Shown here: positions 38,501 to 45,177 of the stretch, piece by piece | How positions within the stretch are numbered: the stretch's first letter is position 1 | Layout of the letters: each line of letters begins with the position of its first letter | Origin: Alphaproteobacteria bacterium | Lineage (GTDB): Bacteria; Pseudomonadota; Alphaproteobacteria; UBA6615 | DNA: 64,000 bases | Reading direction: 5' to 3' | Assembly: GCA_028279245.1 (NCBI GenBank) | Contig: JANQOE010000021.1 | Span: 1 to 64,000 of the forward strand | Translations under genes and position numbers: made by a program | The notes under the pieces: generated by a model | Seen by the model: the letters and a program-made list of their open reading frames with translations, nothing else | Told to the model about the DNA's origin: nothing | The model's database searches: none

Positions 38501-38863
38501 AGAAACGAGGTCCACCACCACCGAACCGTTCAGTACGAAATGGCGAACGCTGTAGTCCTTCAGCAGGCCGACACGAACCCCCCGGCCACTTTCATCAAAC
38601 TCGATTAGGTCGACATGCGCACCGAGATTCTTTCGGGCCGACCCCAGGTCAGCTTCGATCGGCCTGTCGAAGACCACCGACAACACGCCATCTTCAGCTG
38701 CGGCAGTGTAGTCGACCGCGCTGTCCCAATCGAAGACCAACCGCAGAAAGTCATCATGCGGCCAGGCGCGAATCCGAACCCGGTCCGCTGCCGCCTGTGA
38801 CGCGGCAAACGCCGCCACCGCAAGTGTAACGACCGTTGCAATGAGGGTTCCGCGGCGCCGCAT
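35585..38863 (-). CDS. Large periplasmic AMIN-like/TPR protein of the flagellar cluster
   Basis: 1092 residues with an N-terminal signal (MRRRGTLIATVVTLAVAAFAASQAAADRVRI). Residues about 28-120, 130-210 and 320-400 are three related beta modules of the form HDxFxRxVFDW...V.Y.....DG.V.I.FD, resembling AMIN domains, which target proteins to peptidoglycan. From about residue 540 to the end are helical repeats of TPR type (FFAHGMFERSLGVLSAIARDE, LLLEGEPDAALEIFEDVIKQGH, LREYERQIVRARALAEIGQIEDALSLLE-like). Its start overlaps the stop of the upstream MotB-like gene by 1 base, so all three are one unit. The function is not known; a wall-associated scaffold for the motor is inferred. Confidence 0.82.
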   Translation of the reverse strand: MRRRGTLIATVVTLAVAAFAASQAAADRVRIRAWPHDDFLRLVFDWDSAVDYTAAAEDGVLSVVFDRPIEADLGSARKNLGAHVDLIEFDESGRGVRVGLLKDYSVRHFVLNGSVVVDLVSPVQAADPEEISTVAVRLGEHDTFTRAVFDWPESVGYAVDVDDGAVTIRFDESAQFDLAAINGRSAGVRSAKADGEGSVMLTVPEGAEIRHFRDGPRIAVDVVHPASAPAELPVAAAPVPKVTVEAVPGVTSPSDGRPAFGPPRKIGPAGPADVASETEILTELEPAVRVETEPAAEEEIAATSSSTPIIPVAFEPKGDGGVFRFDGGKPWAKAVFTRSGWTWVIVDRVGRVNVPRLRIETQGVLEDLEQLPHDGATVLRFRAAAGINPVAIDDGEDWLLDVAERPLHPLIELIGDVNSQAGRPQYVFQLDAGAAGRPLTLGDPEIGDELQIVPVTPAGHGVAPAQRSVDLEILASAQGIVLVPRRDAVDVRLAAGGLAIDSGSDTPLHLTTAEQRIAYFNEGEDLLPRLFLFEEWRSDDEPDFNLKKQSLQQAVVNSWEDGRDERRMDLARFFFAHGMFERSLGVLSAIARDETEVSNSPDFLAMRGASRLLLGDLEGAALDLNNSVLDDEPELGLWRAALLAESGESLSAAVGLRKGHPYASRYPDSLRVRFALLGADIGLRVEEPGVARSWLASLDASPLQAEEASLVRVLDGKALLLEGEPDAALEIFEDVIKQGHRRSRAIAMLGRTELLLERGDLTIEQAIEALESVRFVWRGDSIEFGVLRRLGELQIDFGSVQEGMQTLKRATSNFEQHPHVGELTARMQEVFEELFLSGEADELAPVKAIALFNEFRELTPPGEAGDKMIRQLADRLASVDLLDQAAGLLQHQVEFRISDPAEKAAVGVRLAGLRLLDRQPAAALEALDGTRAPVLPEDLGYERQIVRARALAEIGQIEDALSLLELTPTEEAARLRASVLWDIQDWSRAALALGDLVVASDELTENQARDVLRRAIALLLDGQSEGLEQMRRDFGVAMLNTPYAIDFRIVTSSQGSPADIQAAVRRVASVDDFQDFIEQYRGRIAGGAAPAS

Positions 38864-39516
38864 CAGTCCACCACTCCCGCGTCCAGGAGGATCAAATCGA
38901 TCGTCCGAACCTTGGCGCGGCGCTCGAGCCCCGTGACCTGCACGAGTGTCTTTGCCGGCCGCCGGAAGCCAGCACTTCGAAGCGCCGACTCAAGCGCGTT
39001 CGCCCGCGCCAAACTGCTGCCGAGACTCTCCGTTCCGGCACTCCGCGAATAGGCGACCACCGCCACCGCGTTCCGGAGACCAGCCAGCACACCGCTCATC
39101 TCGAAAGCGAGTCGCCGCCCTTCGGCAGTCAACCTTGATCCGCGATCATCAAACAGCGCGGCCGTCGGCAGCGAAATGACCACCTGGTCGTCGTCGAGCC
39201 TGACAGTGGCACTATCGAAACCCTCAACCCGCGCGACCTGCCGTTCGAGCAAGGCCGACAAATACGGCAGGCTCTGCCCGGGTTGCACCTGGGTGACCGG
39301 GATGTTGCGCTCGGCTTGCGGACGCGAGGCAACCGCCTCATCGTCCTGAACGTAGGCGCGGCGCGACAAAGCATCCACCGCCCCCTCCCAACGGTCCGAA
39401 TCAACCTCTGCCATCGCAAACATCATCACGAAGAAGGCAAGCAGCACAGCCGCCAGGTCAGCAAAAGTAATCAGCCAGCGCGGGCTACTGTCGCCAGCGG
39501 GCTCAAGCGGCGTCAT
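38863..39516 (-). CDS. MotB-like protein A (stator-type membrane helix plus degenerate OmpA domain)
   Basis: 217 residues. The N-terminal PRWLITFADLAAVLLAFFVMMFAMAEVD is a classic MotB-type segment, with the proton-binding Asp in FAD. The C-terminal region (TAALFDDRGSRLTAEGRRLAFEMSGVLAGL ... LARANALESALRSAGF) resembles an OmpA/MotB peptidoglycan-binding domain but lacks several usual residues. It overlaps the second MotB-like gene by 4 bases and the AMIN/TPR gene by 1 base. No motA is present in the window. A stator subunit or a stator-derived structural protein are both possible. Confidence 0.8.
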   Translation of the reverse strand: MTPLEPAGDSSPRWLITFADLAAVLLAFFVMMFAMAEVDSDRWEGAVDALSRRAYVQDDEAVASRPQAERNIPVTQVQPGQSLPYLSALLERQVARVEGFDSATVRLDDDQVVISLPTAALFDDRGSRLTAEGRRLAFEMSGVLAGLRNAVAVVAYSRSAGTESLGSSLARANALESALRSAGFRRPAKTLVQVTGLERRAKVRTIDLILLDAGVVD

Positions 39517-40145
39517 GGCCGGCCCTCGTCCACCCGCACCCGAAACACGATCTCTACGCCGCCCGGCACACCGCCCTCGAGCCCAACGGCTAGACGGTTT
39601 CGCTCGATCCCGGCGGCGACCAGTGCCCGCCCAACGGCGACGGTGCGATCAACACCCAGCTCGCTATTACCGAAGTCATCGACCAGCGTCTCCGGCCAGA
39701 ATTCGACGCCCGGGACCCGGACCGACAGGGCGTCTGCAATGATGTCCGCAACGTCGACTAGGCCCGGTTGCGGTTCGGCGGACCCACCCTCGAACAGATG
39801 CTCGGCAGCCAAGCCCAGGCTCACCCGGTTGCCAACCCGCCGCAGCTCAAAACGATCGATCCCAATGGCCGTACGCAGCGCCAGGTCCAGTGTACTCTCA
39901 AGCTTCTCGGCACCGAGAATCTGGCCGCTCAGCGACCCGAATTCACGGCGTTCGCCGAGCAGGTCAGTCGTCCGGAAGGTCGCGCTCAGGCTGCCTAGAA
40001 CAACCTGTGTGCGATTGATCTCAAACTTGGAGATAGAGCCGAGCAGCGCGAAGAAGGCAAGGAGCAGCAGAAACAGTGTGAGGATCGGTAGTAGATCTGC
40101 ACGCCGTCTCCGGTGCCCGGTAACCGGTTCCGGATGTAGGATCAT
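39513..40145 (-). CDS. MotB-like protein B (second stator-type OmpA protein)
   Basis: 210 residues. The N-terminus HRRRRADLLPILTLFLLLLAFFALLGSISKFE has the same RxAD + membrane-helix plan as its neighbour, with the Asp retained. The C-terminus (NSELGVDRTVAVGRALVAAGIERNRLAVGLEGG) matches the OmpA/MotB L..xR...V...L...G....R pattern better than protein A. The two are adjacent and translationally coupled. They look like an ancient duplication within one operon, possibly forming a hetero-oligomer. It lies 21 bases downstream of the cheY-like gene. Confidence 0.75.
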   Translation of the reverse strand: MILHPEPVTGHRRRRADLLPILTLFLLLLAFFALLGSISKFEINRTQVVLGSLSATFRTTDLLGERREFGSLSGQILGAEKLESTLDLALRTAIGIDRFELRRVGNRVSLGLAAEHLFEGGSAEPQPGLVDVADIIADALSVRVPGVEFWPETLVDDFGNSELGVDRTVAVGRALVAAGIERNRLAVGLEGGVPGGVEIVFRVRVDEGRP

Positions 40146-40166
40146 AACCCACTCCGGGACAACGGA

Positions 40167-40553
40167 TCAGAAATTGCCGATAACCGAGCTCATCTTCTGC
40201 TTCAGCGTCGCGGCGTTGAAGGGCTTGACGATGTAGTTCGAAACGCCGGCTTCCTTCGCTGCGACAACGTTCTCGGTCTTGCTTTCGGCAGTGACCATGA
40301 TGAACGGAAGCGACTTGAGCTTATCGTCGGACCGAACTTCCTTGAGCAGTTGCAGGCCGGTCATTGGCTCCATGTTCCAGTCGGAAATGACCAATCCGAA
40401 GTCCTTCTGCCGAAGCTTCTGCAGAGCGCTACCGCCGTCGCTCGCTTCGTCGACATTGTTGAAACCCAACTGCTTCAACAGGTTCCGGATAATGCGAAGC
40501 ATTGTTTTGTAGTCGTCCACAACAAGGACCGACATGTTCAGATCGACGGACAT
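40167..40553 (-). CDS. CheY-like single-domain response regulator
   Basis: 128 residues from the ATG at 40553, which is preceded by AAGGAGAG. The receiver fold is complete: VLVVDDYKTMLRIIRNLLKQLGF (acidic pair), phospho-Asp in FGLVISDWNMEPMTGLQLL, the Thr/Ser in FIMVTAES, and Lys in NYIVKPFNAATL. The sequence is close to classical CheY proteins that bind FliM. The location next to fliM, motE and MotB-like genes supports a motor-binding role. There is no output domain. Confidence 0.92.
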   Translation of the reverse strand: MSVDLNMSVLVVDDYKTMLRIIRNLLKQLGFNNVDEASDGGSALQKLRQKDFGLVISDWNMEPMTGLQLLKEVRSDDKLKSLPFIMVTAESKTENVVAAKEAGVSNYIVKPFNAATLKQKMSSVIGNF

Positions 40554-40646
40554 GGCTCTCTCCTTCATCGCCGGCGGCTCCAGCGCCTGAGGCCACCTGG
40601 GGCGAATTCACCACAACCCAGTAAAACCTTGGTTAACCTGCGGAAA

Positions 40647-41429
40647 CTAACCGCTCGGCAGCTCCAGTTCCTGACGCTGGGCAAGCTCGGAAGTCACCTC
40701 CCGGGCCCGGGCGGGTTCCATCGCCGCCAACACCGGCGCCATGCTCCGCTCCTTCATCCGCTCCATGATTGAGAGCAGCACATCCATCTCCAATTCCTGG
40801 AGAATCCGGGCGGCGTCCTTGGGCTTCATGGTTTCGTAGATCTTAACGAGGCTCTCCAACTCGGCCTCTTCCTGCTCGTCATGCAGGCGAACCAGGGCCT
40901 CGATCTCCGATCGCAATTGCTTGAGTTCGCCGATCTTGTCGTCGACGCGCTGTTCCGCCGCTTGCAAAAGGCCCTCGCGTAGGCCGAGTTCCCGCTCCCA
41001 CCCTTCGAGATCCTCACGGCGCTTGGCAAGCTCCGTCAGCACCTCGACTTCGGCGGCCGAAAAGGTCGGCGCGCCGACCAAATCTGGCAGCGGCAACGAG
41101 GGACCAGCTGCCGCACCGTGCCCGTCGTCAGCATGTGCGTCGTGCCCCGACCCATCGTCCCCATGGCCTTCGCCATGCGAATCGGCACCGGACTCCGCGT
41201 CATGTGAAGCATCGCCGTCGCCATGCTCTTCCTTTGGCTCGGCGTCTTTCTCGCCACCGGCCGGCACCACCAGCTGCAGCAGCGAGGATTGGGCCTCAGC
41301 TTCGTTGGTGAGGGAGACGCTAATATCCGTCCACAGCTCGCCGGTGCGCAACGCCAGTGTCAGCGATGCGGCCGCGATTGTGACCGGAAGGATCCTCAAT
41401 GGCCCGACAGCCAGGCGGGATCGCGCCAC
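40647..41429 (-). CDS. MotE-like flagellar protein with His/Asp/Gly-rich linker
   Basis: 260 residues with a GTG start. The N-terminal membrane anchor is GPLRILPVTIAAASLTLAL. Residues about 60-110 form a striking His/Asp/Gly/Ala linker (EEHGDGDASHDAESGADSHG and similar). A coiled coil follows (ELAKRREDLEGWERELGLREG). The C-terminal MgtE_N-like domain is VKIYETMKPKDAARILQELEMDVLLSIMERMKERSMAPVLAAMEPARAREVTSELA. MotE in Rhizobiales is a periplasmic chaperone for MotC and motility. It is coupled to the DUF6468-like gene. Confidence 0.85.
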   Translation of the reverse strand: MARSRLAVGPLRILPVTIAAASLTLALRTGELWTDISVSLTNEAEAQSSLLQLVVPAGGEKDAEPKEEHGDGDASHDAESGADSHGEGHGDDGSGHDAHADDGHGAAAGPSLPLPDLVGAPTFSAAEVEVLTELAKRREDLEGWERELGLREGLLQAAEQRVDDKIGELKQLRSEIEALVRLHDEQEEAELESLVKIYETMKPKDAARILQELEMDVLLSIMERMKERSMAPVLAAMEPARAREVTSELAQRQELELPSG

Positions 41430-41824
41430 TAGCCGAAGCCTCGCAATCCACGCGCCGGCGCATCCAGTTCAGTGGACTGCGCGCCGCTCTCGCTCGTCGC
41501 CCGGCGGCCCGAGCGGATAAGCCCATCAAGGCGGCCAGCCAAGCCATCACCCCGGTCCAACATGAAGGACAACTCGTCCCGCAGTTCCTTCGCCCGGTCG
41601 ATCCTTCCTTCCAGGTCGGCTTGCCGTTCACCCGCGCTTTCCTTCAGTGCCACAATACCCGCCTCGGTGCGGACCGCCGCCGCGCTGAATTCGGCGACCA
41701 GCTTCTCGAACTCCGCCCGACTCGTCCTCAGATGGCCAAGCTTCCGATTGAGGATCACCGCATAGAAGATGGTCACCACCAGCAGCCCGGCGACGAGGAG
41801 ATCAATCATCGTGGCCGCGGTCAT
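41429..41824 (-). CDS. DUF6468-like flagellar protein
   Basis: About 131 residues from the ATG at 41824 (MTAATMIDLLVAGLLVVTIFYAVILNRKLGHLRTSRAEFEKLVAEFSAAAVRTEAGI). One N-terminal membrane helix is followed by a long coiled coil; the C-terminus is disordered. A longer frame to 41920 is antisense to the fliM coding end and rejected. The L..LR.sRaEfekL..eF..A..rAE.gi pattern is that of DUF6468 proteins encoded between fliM and motE in alphaproteobacteria. The start overlaps the fliM stop (ATGA) and the stop overlaps motE. Confidence 0.82.
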   Translation of the reverse strand: MTAATMIDLLVAGLLVVTIFYAVILNRKLGHLRTSRAEFEKLVAEFSAAAVRTEAGIVALKESAGERQADLEGRIDRAKELRDELSFMLDRGDGLAGRLDGLIRSGRRATSESGAQSTELDAPARGLRGFG

Positions 41825-42909
41825 CCGGTAACCTGTTCGCGGTTTTTCGTGCCGATCTGCACCGCGATGTTGCCGTTCTTGCGGCCCAGCGTGCCGCTGA
41901 ACATCGACACATCGCCGCAATGCAGGCTGACATCGCTATCCGGCGGGCTGTTGAGCAGCAGCCGCGATCCCACCTGCAGACTAATGATCTGGCTAAGTGG
42001 CAGCGTTTGCTCGTCCAGCACCGCTGTCAGGTCGACGTCCGTGCCCCACAGCTCGGAGGCAAGGTGAGTCTCCCAAATCGAGTCGCGGCCGAACTTCTCA
42101 CCCATGAACATCTGCAAGAGCAGTTCACGAACCGGCTCCAGCGTCGCATAGGGCAGCATGAGTTCGAGTTTGCCACCACGATCCTCCATATCGATCCGGA
42201 GGTGGGTGACGATACCAGCATTGGCGGGGCGGGCGATTGTTGCAAATCGCGGGTTTGTCTCAAGGCGGTCGAACGCGAAGTTGACCGGGCTCAGCGGCGC
42301 GAACGCGGCGCCGAGATCCAGCAGCACAACCTTGACCATTCGCTCGACCAAACTACGCTCGATCGTCGTATACGGGCGGCCTTCGATACGCATCGCCGCG
42401 GTACCGCGGCGTCCACCCAGCAACACGTCGACAATCGAATAGATCAGCGAACTGTCGACGGTCATCAGACCGTAATTGTCCCATTCCTCCGCCTGGAACA
42501 CACCGAGCATCGCGGGAAGTGGGATCGAGTTCAGATAGTCACCGAAGCGGATCGACTGGATACTGTCGATACTCACCTCGACATTATCGCCCGTGAAGTT
42601 CCGCAAGGACGTGCTCATCATCCGAACGAGGCGGTCATAGACCACCTCCAGCATCGGCAGGCGTTCGTAGTTGACGAGCGCGCTGTTGATGATGGCCTGC
42701 ACACCCTGGTCATCGCCAAAGCCGGTGTCGTTGTCAAAACCCAGCAGACTGTCGATTTCATCCTGGTCGAGGACGCGATCGGTACCGCCGCCGCCATCCG
42801 CCATTTCGGCGGCGTCGCCGGCCTCCTCGTCGTCATCATCTCCGGCCATGGCCTCCCATTGGGCGGCCATATCCTCATCGGAGAGTTGTTCTTCTTCTTC
42901 GTCAGCCAT
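41821..42909 (-). CDS. fliM: Flagellar motor switch protein FliM, with acidic N-terminal extension
   Basis: 362 residues. The CheY-binding motif LDQDEIDSLLGF is at residues 47-58, displaced from the N-terminus by an acidic stretch (MADEEEEQLSDEDMAAQWEAM, GDDDDEEAGD). The middle domain contains YERLPMLEVVYDRLVRMMSTSLRNFTGDNVEV, INSIPLP-type GDYLNSIPLPAMLGVF and LLGGRRGTAAMRIEGRPYTTIERSLVERMV. The C-terminal SpoA domain ends SGTLGRKNGNIAVQIGTKN. FliM is the C-ring switch that binds phospho-CheY. It follows fliL by 4 bases. Confidence 0.95.
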   Translation of the reverse strand: MADEEEEQLSDEDMAAQWEAMAGDDDDEEAGDAAEMADGGGGTDRVLDQDEIDSLLGFDNDTGFGDDQGVQAIINSALVNYERLPMLEVVYDRLVRMMSTSLRNFTGDNVEVSIDSIQSIRFGDYLNSIPLPAMLGVFQAEEWDNYGLMTVDSSLIYSIVDVLLGGRRGTAAMRIEGRPYTTIERSLVERMVKVVLLDLGAAFAPLSPVNFAFDRLETNPRFATIARPANAGIVTHLRIDMEDRGGKLELMLPYATLEPVRELLLQMFMGEKFGRDSIWETHLASELWGTDVDLTAVLDEQTLPLSQIISLQVGSRLLLNSPPDSDVSLHCGDVSMFSGTLGRKNGNIAVQIGTKNREQVTG

Positions 42910-42913
42910 GGGC

Positions 42914-43441
42914 CTACTGAATCAACATCTCTTTGAACAGGACATCGCGGACTTCGGCGGGATAGGCAGCCGCATTGACGCGGAGGAGCAACTCCTCCCG
43001 CAGTCGGTAGATGCCGGCCGAACCTTTGAGGTCCTCAATCCGGAGTTCGCGCAGGTAGACCTGAAAGTTGTCGACGATACGCGGCAAAACCTGCTCCAAA
43101 TGCGCAATGTGCGCCTCATCGCCCAATTCCAGGGACACGACGATTTTCAGAAAGTTTACCCGCCGACCAGCCGTATTCAGATTAACCAGCATCTGCGGCA
43201 GGTCGTAGTAAACGGAAGGGGCAACCTCCTCGACCTCGGCAACCTCTTCTTCCTCACCTTCGACCGGTTCGTCACCGCCCATCAGGAAGAAAAACGCACC
43301 ACCGCCCGCCAACAACAGGACGACCGGCAGGACGAGAAGAACAAGTTTCTTCCCGCTTAGCTTCTTCTTCTTCGGAGCCTCTGCATCCTCTTCTTCCGAT
43401 TCAGCTTCGGCGCCCTGATTCTGGTCTTTCTCGTCGGCCAT
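42914..43441 (-). CDS. fliL: Flagellar basal body-associated protein FliL
   Basis: 175 residues. An acidic cytoplasmic leader (DQNQGAEAESEEEDAEAPKKKK) is followed by one membrane helix (LVLLVLPVVLLLAGGGAFFFLMGG) and a periplasmic domain including VYYDLPQMLVNLNTAGRRVNFLKIVVSLELGD and VLPRIVDNFQVYLRELRIEDLKGSAGIYRLREELLLRVN. FliL surrounds the stator and modulates torque. It heads the operon fliL-fliM-DUF6468-motE, with a CtrA-like site 69 bases upstream. Confidence 0.95.
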   Translation of the reverse strand: MADEKDQNQGAEAESEEEDAEAPKKKKLSGKKLVLLVLPVVLLLAGGGAFFFLMGGDEPVEGEEEEVAEVEEVAPSVYYDLPQMLVNLNTAGRRVNFLKIVVSLELGDEAHIAHLEQVLPRIVDNFQVYLRELRIEDLKGSAGIYRLREELLLRVNAAAYPAEVRDVLFKEMLIQ

Positions 43442-43509
43442 TCACTCTGCATTCTGAGAAGACGGATTGCCGCCAATACTTTCGTCTGAAGAGACTACGA
43501 AACGTTCAG

Positions 43510-43524
43510 TTAAGATTGTCTTGA
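43510..43524 (-). promoter_or_regulatory. Near-consensus CtrA-type box upstream of fliL
   Basis: TTAA-GATTGTC-TTGA has one perfect half and one with a single mismatch, at the correct N7 spacing. It is 69-83 bases upstream of the fliL start. In Caulobacter fliL is CtrA-activated, which agrees. It lies between the divergent fliL and flgF operons. Confidence 0.6.
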
Positions 43525-43627
43525 ATCCCCGGCATCCGGCAAAGTCTGCCGGAACATCCTGACCCGCGACCCCGCAGAGCCCAGCCCGCGGCAGGCTAAA
43601 CCACTGAAAACAAACGACGTTGCCCGC

Positions 43628-43642
43628 TGGCACGCCCCCTGC
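43628..43642 (+). promoter_or_regulatory. Sigma-54 promoter of the flgF operon
   Basis: TGGCAC-GCCCC-CTGC has the invariant GG-N10-GC of RpoN promoters and matches the consensus TGGCAC-N5-TTGC in all but one base. The predicted transcription start is about 43654, only two bases before the flgF ATG at 43656. Confidence 0.8.
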
Positions 43643-43655
43643 ATATCGACCGGGC

Positions 43656-44375
43656 ATGAGCAGCACGTCCACCATCGCCCTGTCGCACCAATTGGCGCTT
43701 CGTAACCAATTGGACATCATAGCGAACAACATCGCCAACAGTTCGACCGCCGGTTTCCAAGGGCAGCGGATCCTGTTCCAAGAGTTCCTCGCCAAAACCG
43801 AGACCGGGGACAAGATCGCCTATGTGCAGGACATCGGCACTGTACGCGACACCAGCGCCGGACCGATCGAGCCCACCGGCAATCGGCTGGACGTGGCCAT
43901 TCAGGGCGAAGGCTATTTCGTCGTCGAGAATGACGAAGGCACCTTCTACACCCGGAACGGATCCTTCCGGCTGGACCCGGATGGTCAGCTGACCACCCGT
44001 GACGGCGCCGCGGTCCTAGGTGAAGGAGACGTCCCGTTCGTCTTCGCGCCGGGCGAGAAGGACATCCAGATCAGCCGGAATGGTGTTGTTTCCACTGAGA
44101 ATGGTGTCATCGGCCGCTTGCGAATCGTCTCGTTCGAGAATGAGCAAGCCATGACCGCCGTCGGCAATGGCCTGCTGAAGACCGATCAACCGGTCACGGA
44201 AGTGCCTAACTCAATCTTCGTTCAGAACGCCATCGAGACCGCCAACACCCGCCCGGTAATCGAGATCACCCGCATGATCGAGGTTCTGCGGTCGTACCAA
44301 AGCGCATCGCGCGTGGTTCAATCCGAGGATGACCGCGTCAAGCGGGCCATCCAGTCCCTGACAAGAAACGCCTAG
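43656..44375 (+). CDS. flgF: Flagellar basal-body rod protein FlgF
   Basis: 239 residues from the ATG at 43656 (MSSTSTIALSHQLALRNQLDIIANNIANSSTAGFQGQR). The start at 43620 would lie upstream of the promoter and is rejected. FlgF motifs are the N-terminal ALRNQLDIIANNIANSSTAGF, the central FVVENDEGTFYTRNGSFRLDPDGQLTTRDGAAVLG and the C-terminal IFVQNAIETANTRPVIEITRMIEVLRSYQSASRVVQSEDD. It is a proximal/distal rod protein. The operon continues flgG-flgA-flgH. Confidence 0.94.
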   Translation: MSSTSTIALSHQLALRNQLDIIANNIANSSTAGFQGQRILFQEFLAKTETGDKIAYVQDIGTVRDTSAGPIEPTGNRLDVAIQGEGYFVVENDEGTFYTRNGSFRLDPDGQLTTRDGAAVLGEGDVPFVFAPGEKDIQISRNGVVSTENGVIGRLRIVSFENEQAMTAVGNGLLKTDQPVTEVPNSIFVQNAIETANTRPVIEITRMIEVLRSYQSASRVVQSEDDRVKRAIQSLTRNA

Positions 44376-44383
44376 AGGAAGCC

Positions 44384-45169
44384 ATGAGAGCACTCAGCAT
44401 CGCGGCAACCGGCATGTTGGCCCAACAGCTCAACGTTGAGGTCATCTCCAACAATATCGCGAACATGAACACGACCGGCTTTCGCCGGCAGCGTGCCGAG
44501 TTCCAGGACCTGCTCTACCAATCCCAACGCCGGGTCGGCTCAACCTCGTCGGACAGCGGCACGGTCGTGCCGGCCGGCGTGCAAATCGGCTTGGGTGTCA
44601 AAACAGCGGCAGTTTACACGATCGCCTCTCAGGGCAACCTGAACTCCACCGAAAACCCGCTGGATCTGGCGATCAGCGGCCCCGGCATGTTCCAGGTAAC
44701 GCTGCCGAACGGCACCACCGCCTACACCCGGGCCGGGTCTTTTCAGTTGAGTGCGACTGGTGAGGTCGTGACAGCCGACGGCTACACCGTCGCGCCCGGT
44801 ATCACCGTCCCCACCAACGCGACCCAGATCACCGTCAACGACAGCGGCCAAGTCCTGGTGAAGGTGACTGGCGTCGCTGGCGAACAGAATGTCGGCCAGT
44901 TGCAGCTAGCGAGCTTCGCCAATGTCGCCGGCCTGCAAGCGATAGGTGACAACCTCTTCGAGGAAACAGCCGCTTCCGGAACGCCGACCACCGGCAATCC
45001 GGCATCAACCGGGTTTGGCGACATCATCCAGGGCTTCCTGGAGACATCGAACGTCAACACTGTTTCAGAGATTACCAATCTGATCACGGCGCAGCGCGCC
45101 TACGAGATGAACTCGAAGGTCATCCAGACCGCCGACGACATGCTCGATTCAGTTAACCGGCTCCGGTGA
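44384..45169 (+). CDS. flgG: Flagellar basal-body rod protein FlgG
   Basis: 261 residues, the standard length. It begins MRALSIAATGMLAQQLNVEVISNNIANMNTTGFRRQRAEFQDLLYQ and has GLGVKTAAVYTIASQGNLNSTENPLDLAISGPGMFQV. It ends VNTVSEITNLITAQRAYEMNSKVIQTADDMLDSVNRLR, all typical of the distal rod protein. It starts 8 bases after flgF. Its stop overlaps a possible GTG start of flgA. Confidence 0.97.
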   Translation: MRALSIAATGMLAQQLNVEVISNNIANMNTTGFRRQRAEFQDLLYQSQRRVGSTSSDSGTVVPAGVQIGLGVKTAAVYTIASQGNLNSTENPLDLAISGPGMFQVTLPNGTTAYTRAGSFQLSATGEVVTADGYTVAPGITVPTNATQITVNDSGQVLVKVTGVAGEQNVGQLQLASFANVAGLQAIGDNLFEETAASGTPTTGNPASTGFGDIIQGFLETSNVNTVSEITNLITAQRAYEMNSKVIQTADDMLDSVNRLR

Positions 45170-45177
45170 GGTTTGGC

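Noticed and set aside
40633-40652. TTAACC...CTAACC pair downstream of the cheY-like start region as a CtrA box
   Set aside because: The spacing is not N7 and the second half is CTAA; it also overlaps the end of motE.
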